38,777 nt of DNA, from NCBI GenBank assembly GCA_025360015.1, contig JANYCZ010000026.1:1-38777 (forward strand). Reading direction: 5' to 3'. A program made the position numbers and the translations under genes. Origin of the DNA: Verrucomicrobiota bacterium (GTDB lineage Bacteria > Verrucomicrobiota > Verrucomicrobiia > Verrucomicrobiales > Verrucomicrobiaceae). Of this stretch, positions 1 through 7,387 are shown in pieces. The notes below the pieces were generated by a model. The model saw nothing but the letters and a program-made list of their open reading frames with translations, was not told the origin of the DNA and made no database searches. Position 1 is the stretch's first letter, and each line of letters begins with the position of its first letter.

Positions 1-170
1 CGTGGCGACAGCCCGCCCGTCTGCGAGCGTGCTGCAACGCACCAAGGCGTACGGACGCTCTCGCAGTCGGGCGGTTTGGCGGAGCCTACGTTGGAGCATG
101 CGCGGCACTCGACGCCAAACACACCCAACCTACGTGAAGAGGAGTCCCGCTATTCGGGAACAAGTCTAAT
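1..170 (+). repeat. Dispersed repeat R1, copy cut by window edge
   Basis: This segment is nearly identical, base for base, to 24340-24509, and is related in reverse orientation to the tandem copies at 36718-37193. It holds an inverted repeat (CCGCCCGTCTGCGAG pairing with CTCGCAGTCGGGCGG, one mismatch) and ends with ATTCGGGAACAAGTCTA, which is the right terminal repeat of the copy at 24276-24509. Its left end lies outside the window. No coding content is apparent. It is probably a non-autonomous, MITE-like or REP-like element. Confidence 0.8.
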
Positions 171-225
171 GGACCAAATGGCCGCCATGGGTTTTTCAGC
201 CGCGCAGCATCCGCATCCAGTCGGT

Positions 226-879
226 CTAGTGGCTCCCTGTGGGGCGGGAGCCCGCGATGTGAGACGCGTGGTGCAGTGATGTGAGATGCTCCGGTGACGG
301 CTGCGGATGCGGGCTGTTTAAGGAGGGCACCAGCTTGGCCAGGGGCGATCTCTCATCCGCATCCACCTTTTCAATGCGGAACTTGATTTCTGGGGTGACG
401 AGATCCACCGGGGTTTTGGGGCCGCCGTTTGCCTCCTGCCGGAAGACACGTTTGGTCAGCGTGCAGCGATACTCGCCCTTCTCTTCGATCGGAAAGAGAT
501 ACCGCAGGTCCAGGTAGTGGTCATAACCGCGTCCGATCAGTTCTTCGCTGAACAAGGCATGCGGCAGGATGGCTGGAAAATGCGCGCCGGGCATATCCTT
601 GTAGGCGGTCAAAACTTTGCCACTGGGCGCGACCAATCGGATCTGGATGCCCGGATCAAAGGCGCAGCCGCTGAACAGGTTCACATGCTTCGTATGGTTC
701 GTGGTGCTGATCACGTAGCTGAGCGCGCATGTCTGCGCATCGGGATATTGCGGAAGATATTCCACTCGCAGGCTCACGTGGTCTTTTTCCACCCTGGCCT
801 GAAGGGGCAGGCTGGCGCCGTTTTTATCCTCGGCCAGGCAGCAGCCAATGGCGATGAACAGAACAAGGAATGACTTCAT
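226..879 (-). CDS. Small secreted protein of unknown function
   Basis: This encodes 217 residues with an N-terminal signal peptide (MKSFLVLFIAIGCCLAEDK; likely signal peptidase I cleavage after CLA, since the cysteines do not form a good lipobox). The mature part alternates short beta-strand-like stretches with polar loops (for example a VSLRVEYLP segment and a KGEYRCTLTKRVF segment), which suggests a beta-sandwich or Ig-like fold exported to the periplasm or outside. The C-terminal 30 residues are rich in Pro, His and Ser and look disordered. I recognise no family. The gene stands alone between repeat R1 and the metalloprotease gene, with no visible terminator or strong ribosome-binding site. 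Codon use matches neighbouring genes and the signal peptide is convincing, so I regard it as real. Confidence 0.65.
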   Translation of the reverse strand: MKSFLVLFIAIGCCLAEDKNGASLPLQARVEKDHVSLRVEYLPQYPDAQTCALSYVISTTNHTKHVNLFSGCAFDPGIQIRLVAPSGKVLTAYKDMPGAHFPAILPHALFSEELIGRGYDHYLDLRYLFPIEEKGEYRCTLTKRVFRQEANGGPKTPVDLVTPEIKFRIEKVDADERSPLAKLVPSLNSPHPQPSPEHLTSLHHASHIAGSRPTGSH

Positions 880-1210
880 AAAAATGGGGGTAGCAGGTCA
901 GCGCGTGGCGCAAGCGGGTGGGTTCGACACTGAAATATACGCAGGATTCATGCCATGTCGAGCTGGGGGGCTTCGCATGTCATCCCTGCTGCGCTCCTTT
1001 AACACCAGCCAGCCGGCTGGATTTCAGAATGAGATGCCGTTCATGCCAGGCATGGACGGCCATCGGTTAAGGGTGTGTCGTGGCTTTTGAAGGCTGGGAC
1101 AATGGAGCAACGCGACAGCGTCTTTGAGTGCGGTCTGTTCCATCCAACGCACCACCACCAAGAGGTCTCATGAAGACACGCAGGCAGCACGCTCCCAGGG
1201 CTCAAACACC
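880..1210. other. Gene-free stretch with one near-perfect palindrome
   Basis: No credible coding region is seen here. The only structure is a dyad at 1033-1064, centred on ATGCCAGGCAT, whose arms match over about 12 bases with one wobble. It could act as a terminator for the metalloprotease transcript coming from the right, although no T-run follows it. The segment should also contain the promoter of the small secreted gene starting at 879, but no clear promoter boxes were recognised. Confidence 0.4.
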
Positions 1211-4200
1211 TCAAGGCCCCCTGGTCACCTGCAGCCGCATGAAGCGACGTGGAGTGGAGGTCTCGGGTACGCTATCGCGGAAGATGACGGATTGGGTGCC
1301 GTCGCCATTGCTGGTGGGGGTGCCCACTTGCACGGGGGCGCCGGGCCAAGTTTGCAGATCGGCCCCGGACTGCGGGGTGTAGATCAAATCGGTGGCGGCA
1401 GGCTGGAAGCGGTAGGTGAGGGTGAGGTAGTTCGTCCCGCTGATGTTTTGCGTGGCCGTGCTGTAACCGCGCGTATTGTTGATGGTCTTCGGCTCAAAGC
1501 CAAAGGCGTATTCGAGAAGATTTGAAAGGCCGTCTGCATCGGGGTCTGCTTTGTCGCCGCTGATGCTGGCGTTAAGCAGTTCGGCGGAGGTGAAGCGTGA
1601 CTGCTGCCAGTTGGCGTAGGGGCCGGTGGAGACGGTCACGGTGGCGGTGCCTGGAGCGCCTGGGACGATGCCGCCGATGGGCACGCCCAGATTCAGCGTG
1701 AAGGTCTGGCTGGGCTCCGTGATGCCGTCGTTGAGCAGCGCCACCGAGAAGGTCTTGCTGGTCGCATCTCCGCTGGCCCACGAAAGCGTGCCTGTTGCAG
1801 GCGTGTAACGAGTGGTCGCCGCCGTGCCGGTTTGCGTGCCGTAGTTCATGGAGGCTGCGCCGTAGCTGCCGCCCATGCGGGTGGCGGTGACGGTGAGTGT
1901 GTTGGCTTCATTGCCACTCAGGGCGCTGGTGGCCAGTTGAATGGTTCCCGGAATGCCGGGCATGCCCGAGAAAAGCCGCGCTGCGGTGATGTTCGCCACC
2001 CCCTGGATGCTGGCGTAGTCTCCGCAGAGAAACACCCGACCGTCCGCCTGCATGGCCAGATCATACACCGTCCCGTTGGAGCCCGGCCCTGCACCGAAGA
2101 CCGTGTCCAGCGTGCCATCCGCATTGAGTCTGCCGAAGTTGCCCTGGGTGGTGCTGTCGAGGTTGGCAAAGATGCCGCCCACGAGGATCTTGTCGTCAGC
2201 CTGGATCGCGGAGCAGTACACATTGCCATCCGTGCTCGGAGTGAAGGTGCTGTCCGTCGTGCCCGTCGAAGTCACGCGGGCCAGATGAGCGTGCGCCACG
2301 CCGTTGAAGGCGGTGAAGTCACCGCCGAGGACCACGCTGCCGTCTCGCTGCAAAGAAATCGTGCGCACTCTCTGGAGCGATCCGGTGTTGCCAGCCGCGT
2401 GAGCGCCAGCGCCCACGTCAAAGCTCGTATCCACGCTGCCGCTGCTGCTCACGCGGACAATCCCTCCGCGAAATGCACCTCCAGAGAATGGGCCGCCTGA
2501 GAAATAGAACACCCCGCCCACCAGGATTTTCCCATCTGGCTGCTGCGCCAGGGCATAGACGTGCCAGCCGCTGGTGCTGGCGAAATCGGGGCCGACAAAG
2601 CTCGTGTCCAGCGTGCCATCTGGATTCAGCCGCGCCAGGTACTCGCGGGCCACCCCAGCAAAGGTGGTGAAATCTCCACCCACCAGGATCTTGCCGTCCG
2701 GCTGCACAGCCAGCGCCCGCACGGCGCTGGTGGCGCCGGTGCCGGGATCAAAGGTGGTGTCCAGGCTGCCGTCCGTGTTCAGCCGGGCCACTGCATTGCG
2801 GGTGGCGCCATGCACGGTGGTGAAGGTGCCGCCGATCAGCACCTTGCCGTCCGGCTGCAGCACCATGGTATTGACGGGCTTCACATTGACACCCGTGCCA
2901 TTGCCGAAGGTGGCGTCCACGCTGCCATCCGCATTCAGCCGGGCAAATCCATTGCGGGTGTAGGTCGTGAAGCTGGCATCCTGCAGCAAAGAGAATGAGC
3001 CAGCGATCAAGGTCTTGCCATCGGTCTGCACTTCGGTCTGGTTCACCGTGGAGTTTACGAAGTCGGAATGAAACCCCGGGTCCGTGGTACCTGCGGAGGC
3101 GATGCTCACGCTGGCGATCACATTGGTGTCAAGGATGCCGCCGGTCATGCCGGAGAGACCGACGGTGAAATTCAGCAGGCCGTTGAACGCCGCCGTTGTG
3201 GTGATGGGGATGGTGACTGTTTTGGCCGCGCTGTCGCCGTCCGCCCATGAGATCGTGCCGGAGGAGGCGGTGTAGTTGGACGCTGCGGTGGCCGTCCCAT
3301 CGGTGGTGGCATAGTTTACACTCACGGCCCCGGTGCTGTTTTCGGTGCGCGTCAGAGTCAGCGTCACCGTGCCCAGCTTTTCATCCACGTAGTAGCTGCC
3401 TGCCTGCCACTGCACGCGGGGGGAGAGACTCACCTGCACATCCAGGTACTCATTGGGTGTGGTGCCGCCTTTGCTCAAGGGGTGGATGGTGATGCCGGCC
3501 ACGGTGTCGGTAAAGGTGGCCCCCGCCGCCAGCGCGGCGTCCTGCGCGCTGGTGCCAGGTGTGGTCATGTCCAGCAGATTGCCCTGCACCACGGAATTGT
3601 ACCCCCATTGAATGTAGGCACCGTTCATCAGCGAGGTGTTGGCGGTGAAGAGCTGCCGCAGGCCGATCCAGTAGTCCTGCGAGGTATTGCGCACGATCTT
3701 CAGCGCCAGCGGATTGGTCAGGCTCGCGCTGGCATGGTCAAAGCGGTACACACGGTACGTTCCCGGGGTGCTGACGGTCGTCACACTGCTGTCGGGGATC
3801 CAGTGCAGGATGCTCTTCTGCCACATGTCAAAGTGGTACTTGATGTCCGTGGTGCCGGAGCCCATGACGCCAAAGGGATCGCCATATTCCGTGCTGGAGC
3901 CGGAGGGAGAGATGGGGCTGCCATCCGCCACCTGCCAGAGATTGCAATGCTGCAGGCCGAAGGTGTGGCCGATCTCATGCGAGCAGTCGCGGAAGTCGAA
4001 CCAGCCGTTGATCCAGAACTTCTTGCCATACACATCCCCCAGCCCGCCGTAGGTGATCTGGGAGCCGGAGATGGAGGCGAGATTGGAAAACACCACCCCG
4101 ATGCGGTCGTAGTTCGCGAGGGTGAAGCCCGCCGTAGTCGCTGCCGCCTCTGCATCTGCGTGCAGCGTGCTGTTGAAGTTTCCCTGGGCATAGTAGGCGG

Positions 4201-5464
4201 CGGTCTGCGGCATGCGCAGCACCCCAGTCACATCGGAGGCGCTGACGGAGAGCGCCGCCTGACCGTAGGAGGCCTGGGAGTAGAAGTCGCTGATGCCATT
4301 GGTCTGGTTGAAGACATTGGTCACATAGGCCGCGTCGATGACGTTGGAGGTATGGGAGTACACCGGCGAGCCGGTCAGGTCGGAGAAGTCCACCCGGATG
4401 ATGATGACCTTTTTCGTGCCCGTGCTCCAGGATGCCGGCGGGCGGCCACTCACGCCGGAGGTGCCGGGCTGCCCATCGGCCGCAGTCAGCTCGCTGGTCA
4501 GCGCACCGGGAAGGGGGCCTGCGGCGTTCTCTGCATTGATGAGCTGCCGCTCAAAGTCCGCCAGATGCACCATGTGGCACAGGTGGTAGATTTTGCCGCC
4601 CACTTCCACGACATTGGTTTCATCCGTGTTTTGCGGCGCGGTGGCATCGGTCGGAGTGGGGTCTTTGGAAACGGGGCACACGGGGCTTACTTCCGCCTGG
4701 GCCTTCGGCACTTCGCCGGGGTCCAGCGCCCGCAGCGGGCTTTCCGAGAGCGCCAGCGCACCCCCAACTGCCACGCCGGTGATGGAAATATCCGTCTTGG
4801 TCGTCTGCGCCTCCCGGCGGCCATAGACATACGTCTCGAACTCCTGGCCATTCACCATGGTCGAGCGGAACAACGACTGTGGCACCGTGCCGCCCGGCGC
4901 CGCATTGACCCCCAGCAGATTCACCTGGCCCACCCCCGCCACCCGCTGCTCCAGCAGTCCTGCGATTTCTGGTGGGAGCTGCGTACGCACCGCCATGGGC
5001 ACCGTGGAGGCGATGACCTGACGCGGATCCGTTTTGATCAGCTCCTTCAGCAAGGCCATGCGCTGGGTCAGCAGCGCCACGCCTTCTGGAATGAGCGCCG
5101 CCCGGTCAGCCGGCGCTGCCGCCAGATAACGCTTGGCCCATTCGTCGAAGGCTGCCAGCTCAGGCCGGGGCTCATGCCCCCAGGCGCTGCCGAACAGCCG
5201 ATAGGCAGGCGTGGCACCATCTGCTGGGGCACGTGCGGGGCGATCCGGCGTCACCTCAGGCTTGGGCTCATCAGCAGGCGGGGCGATGAACTGGGAGACG
5301 GATGATGCAGAACCGGCCGCTTTCCTCGACATCGGGGGGGATTCCACGCTGGGGGTGTTTTCTTGGGGCGAAGGTGCCACGGTGAACTGCCAGGCCAAAA
5401 TCCCCAGCAGACAAGCCGTGACGATGAATGCAAAAAGACGAAAGCGGGTGGGGGCAGGTGTCAT
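1211..5464 (-). CDS. Secreted metzincin-like metalloprotease with Calx-beta and delta-60 repeats
   Basis: This encodes about 1,417 residues. I place the start at 5464 (MTPAPTRFRLF) because a membrane or signal segment follows at once; a longer in-frame extension to 5566 has no signal character. The zinc motif HEIGHTFGLQH at residues about 496-506 fits the HExxHxxGxxH class and lies in a region resembling M6-type (immune inhibitor A-like) peptidases, with a downstream MGSG turn. A Calx-beta domain follows at about 690-790, then about seven delta-60 repeats of the type QPDGKILVGGDF...ARLN.DG..D.TF (about 800-1190), predicted to form a propeller. A second Calx-beta domain lies near 1195-1300, and a C-terminal segment with a DPDADGLSNLLEYAFG motif ends the protein, similar to tails seen in many Verrucomicrobia exported proteins. 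The role is probably extracellular proteolysis, with the repeats binding a surface or polymer. The substrate is unknown. Confidence 0.85.
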   Translation of the reverse strand: MTPAPTRFRLFAFIVTACLLGILAWQFTVAPSPQENTPSVESPPMSRKAAGSASSVSQFIAPPADEPKPEVTPDRPARAPADGATPAYRLFGSAWGHEPRPELAAFDEWAKRYLAAAPADRAALIPEGVALLTQRMALLKELIKTDPRQVIASTVPMAVRTQLPPEIAGLLEQRVAGVGQVNLLGVNAAPGGTVPQSLFRSTMVNGQEFETYVYGRREAQTTKTDISITGVAVGGALALSESPLRALDPGEVPKAQAEVSPVCPVSKDPTPTDATAPQNTDETNVVEVGGKIYHLCHMVHLADFERQLINAENAAGPLPGALTSELTAADGQPGTSGVSGRPPASWSTGTKKVIIIRVDFSDLTGSPVYSHTSNVIDAAYVTNVFNQTNGISDFYSQASYGQAALSVSASDVTGVLRMPQTAAYYAQGNFNSTLHADAEAAATTAGFTLANYDRIGVVFSNLASISGSQITYGGLGDVYGKKFWINGWFDFRDCSHEIGHTFGLQHCNLWQVADGSPISPSGSSTEYGDPFGVMGSGTTDIKYHFDMWQKSILHWIPDSSVTTVSTPGTYRVYRFDHASASLTNPLALKIVRNTSQDYWIGLRQLFTANTSLMNGAYIQWGYNSVVQGNLLDMTTPGTSAQDAALAAGATFTDTVAGITIHPLSKGGTTPNEYLDVQVSLSPRVQWQAGSYYVDEKLGTVTLTLTRTENSTGAVSVNYATTDGTATAASNYTASSGTISWADGDSAAKTVTIPITTTAAFNGLLNFTVGLSGMTGGILDTNVIASVSIASAGTTDPGFHSDFVNSTVNQTEVQTDGKTLIAGSFSLLQDASFTTYTRNGFARLNADGSVDATFGNGTGVNVKPVNTMVLQPDGKVLIGGTFTTVHGATRNAVARLNTDGSLDTTFDPGTGATSAVRALAVQPDGKILVGGDFTTFAGVAREYLARLNPDGTLDTSFVGPDFASTSGWHVYALAQQPDGKILVGGVFYFSGGPFSGGAFRGGIVRVSSSGSVDTSFDVGAGAHAAGNTGSLQRVRTISLQRDGSVVLGGDFTAFNGVAHAHLARVTSTGTTDSTFTPSTDGNVYCSAIQADDKILVGGIFANLDSTTQGNFGRLNADGTLDTVFGAGPGSNGTVYDLAMQADGRVFLCGDYASIQGVANITAARLFSGMPGIPGTIQLATSALSGNEANTLTVTATRMGGSYGAASMNYGTQTGTAATTRYTPATGTLSWASGDATSKTFSVALLNDGITEPSQTFTLNLGVPIGGIVPGAPGTATVTVSTGPYANWQQSRFTSAELLNASISGDKADPDADGLSNLLEYAFGFEPKTINNTRGYSTATQNISGTNYLTLTYRFQPAATDLIYTPQSGADLQTWPGAPVQVGTPTSNGDGTQSVIFRDSVPETSTPRRFMRLQVTRGP

Positions 5465-5651
5465 AATCAAGGCAAGGGGATGCGAAGGAGAGAAATCATC
5501 AGACCAGTCAGCAGGCCCAAACTGCTCATTAAAATTCGCCGATGGAGGTGGCCGTGGGCTCCACAATCATGCTGGCGAGAATAAGGGTCAAATCACTAAT
5601 TTGAATTCAGCTCTCCGTTCTGACTGATGGCATCGGAGTATGGCAGCTCCC

Positions 5652-5683
5652 ACAAAAAAGGCGGGCCATGTCTGGCCCGCCTT
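5652..5683 (-). terminator. Rho-independent terminator of the propeller operon
   Basis: An 11-bp perfect stem (AAGGCGGGCCA with TGGCCCGCCTT) has a 4-base loop, and on the minus strand it is followed by a run of six T. It lies about 27 bases past the stop codon of the gene at 5710-7350 and faces the correct way. Confidence 0.9.
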
Positions 5684-5709
5684 CGTGAATTGTGTGTCTT
5701 CGATGCCGC

Positions 5710-7350
5710 TTACTTCGCAGCAGCCTCGGGCGTTTTCGCGCCTTCCTTGAAGCAGTAAAGGTGTGTGTGAGTGGTCACGTAGAGGGCGCCGTTGGCGGCG
5801 ACCACGCTGCTGAGCAGCGGGGAGGGGAACTCGATGGTGGTGATCTCTTTGAGCACCTTGCCTTCAGCGAGGACGAAGAGTTCGCCTTCTTCATTGCCGA
5901 TCCACACCTTGCCGTCGGCGACGAGCGGGCTGGCCCAGATGTGGCCCTTGGTATCGAACTTCCAGTACTCCTTGCCGGTCTTGGCATCGAGGCAAAACAG
6001 GCGACCAGTGTAGTCGGCGGCATAGACGAGGCCGTCTTTCACCGCTGGGGTGGAGATGGTGCGCTCAATCCCTTTGAAGGTCCACACGGCTTTGCCGGTG
6101 ATGTCGCCGGTGCCTTTAGGATCAATGCAGCTCAGGCAGCCGACACCTTCGCCGTGCTCGGGGTCCTGGCCGATGTTCACATAGACGAGGCCATCAGCGA
6201 TGGTTGGCGTGGCGATGATCTCGCTAGGGCCGTCGTACTCGACGTACTTGATCGGCTCCCCAGCGGAGTTCTTGCGATACTCCGGCGGGTTGGCGTCATA
6301 GCGCCAGTATTCATTGAGGATGTCCAGGCCTTCCGCATCCTTGTGCGTTTCCGGGGCCATGGAGTACACCCAGCCGTCACCGGCAGCAAAGACGATCTGT
6401 TTCTTGCCGTTCACATCGACGGAGTTCGGGGAGGACCAGGAGCAGTGCAGCACGCGCTCAGAGGCGACGTGATCCATTTCTCCGAGGAGCGTGCCCTTCT
6501 CGGCATCCAGCATGATGAAGCTTGGGGAGTTCGGGGCGGGGATGTTGGTGTGCGTCCAGTCCACGCCGTTGCAGGTGGGGACAAAGACCTTGCCATCGAT
6601 CACCAGCGGATAACCGGCGGTCGCATTGTGCTGGAACACGCCGAGTTCTTTGTACATGTCATACACCCAGAGGATGTCGGCGTCAGTGTCGCCAGGGGTG
6701 AGGGGAGCGGTGGGCTTGCCGTCTTTGTCGAGCGGGGCCATGAACGCGCCTTCGTCCTGCATGCCCTGATTGCCGTTGGACATTCCTTTGACGTCCAGGC
6801 ACACGATCTGGCAGCGATTGCTCGGCACATAGGCCTTGTCGCCGACGATGGTCGGGCTGGCGCAGATGCCGAGGTACTCCCAGTCATTGACCTTGCCGCT
6901 GCCCATCTTGGGCGAAACCATCTGCCACTTGAACTGGCCGGTGTACTCATCAAACACCATCATGATGCCGCGATCACCGATGTCCTGCGGGTTGCGCGGG
7001 GATTCATTGTTCGTGCCCACATAGACCTGGCCATTGGCGATCATCGGCGTGCCATAGGTCTGGGAGCCGAGCTTGGCCACCCAGAGGCAGTTCTTGGTGG
7101 TGCTCATGTCGATGTCTTCTGCACCGGGGGCTTTGTTGGCGTCCTGCGCATTCGGGCGCAGGCGTCCTGCTTCCTTTGGCGCGGCTTTGGGGCCGTACTT
7201 TTTGCCGGGATTGAAGTCGATTGGCAGACCTTTTTCGTCGGACACCATGTTGCGGGTGTTGCCACCGCCCCACTGATTGTAATCAGCGGCATGCAGCGTG
7301 GCCGTGGCAGCCAGCGCCGCGGCGAATAGAGGATAAAGTTTCATGGTCAT
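5710..7350 (-). CDS. Secreted PQQ-like beta-propeller protein
   Basis: This encodes 546 residues with a signal peptide (MTMKLYPLFAAALAATATLHAA; a start at the second ATG, 7344, is equally possible). The mature chain is built of WD40/PQQ-like propeller blades: repeated VAKLGSQTYGTPMIANGQVYVGT, SPTIVGDKAYVPS, TPTIADGLVYVNIG, STPAVKDGLVYAADYTGRLFCLDAKTG and SPLVADGKVWIGNEEGELFVL-type units, each ending near an Ala/Asp-Gly turn. The blades are those of outer-membrane assembly or quinoprotein-like propellers, but I see no dehydrogenase catalytic set, so calling it an enzyme is unsafe. It follows the related gene at 7388-9673 by 37 bases and ends at a strong terminator, so the two form an operon. 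The likely site is the periplasm or cell surface, with a scaffold or sugar/alcohol-binding role. Confidence 0.85.
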   Translation of the reverse strand: MTMKLYPLFAAALAATATLHAADYNQWGGGNTRNMVSDEKGLPIDFNPGKKYGPKAAPKEAGRLRPNAQDANKAPGAEDIDMSTTKNCLWVAKLGSQTYGTPMIANGQVYVGTNNESPRNPQDIGDRGIMMVFDEYTGQFKWQMVSPKMGSGKVNDWEYLGICASPTIVGDKAYVPSNRCQIVCLDVKGMSNGNQGMQDEGAFMAPLDKDGKPTAPLTPGDTDADILWVYDMYKELGVFQHNATAGYPLVIDGKVFVPTCNGVDWTHTNIPAPNSPSFIMLDAEKGTLLGEMDHVASERVLHCSWSSPNSVDVNGKKQIVFAAGDGWVYSMAPETHKDAEGLDILNEYWRYDANPPEYRKNSAGEPIKYVEYDGPSEIIATPTIADGLVYVNIGQDPEHGEGVGCLSCIDPKGTGDITGKAVWTFKGIERTISTPAVKDGLVYAADYTGRLFCLDAKTGKEYWKFDTKGHIWASPLVADGKVWIGNEEGELFVLAEGKVLKEITTIEFPSPLLSSVVAANGALYVTTHTHLYCFKEGAKTPEAAAK

Positions 7351-7387
7351 GGGTGGGGTAAAAGGGTCGTGAGGCTGTCCCGGTCAA

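Noticed and set aside
3482..5305. A 607-residue open frame on the plus strand opposite the metalloprotease gene
   Set aside because: It is a GC-rich antisense shadow: low-complexity Arg/Gly/His composition, no domain, and it runs over conserved protease codons.
5692..7329. Long plus-strand frames opposite both propeller genes (also 7478-9427)
   Set aside because: Antisense to well-defined repeated propeller blades with signal peptides and a terminator; no family features.
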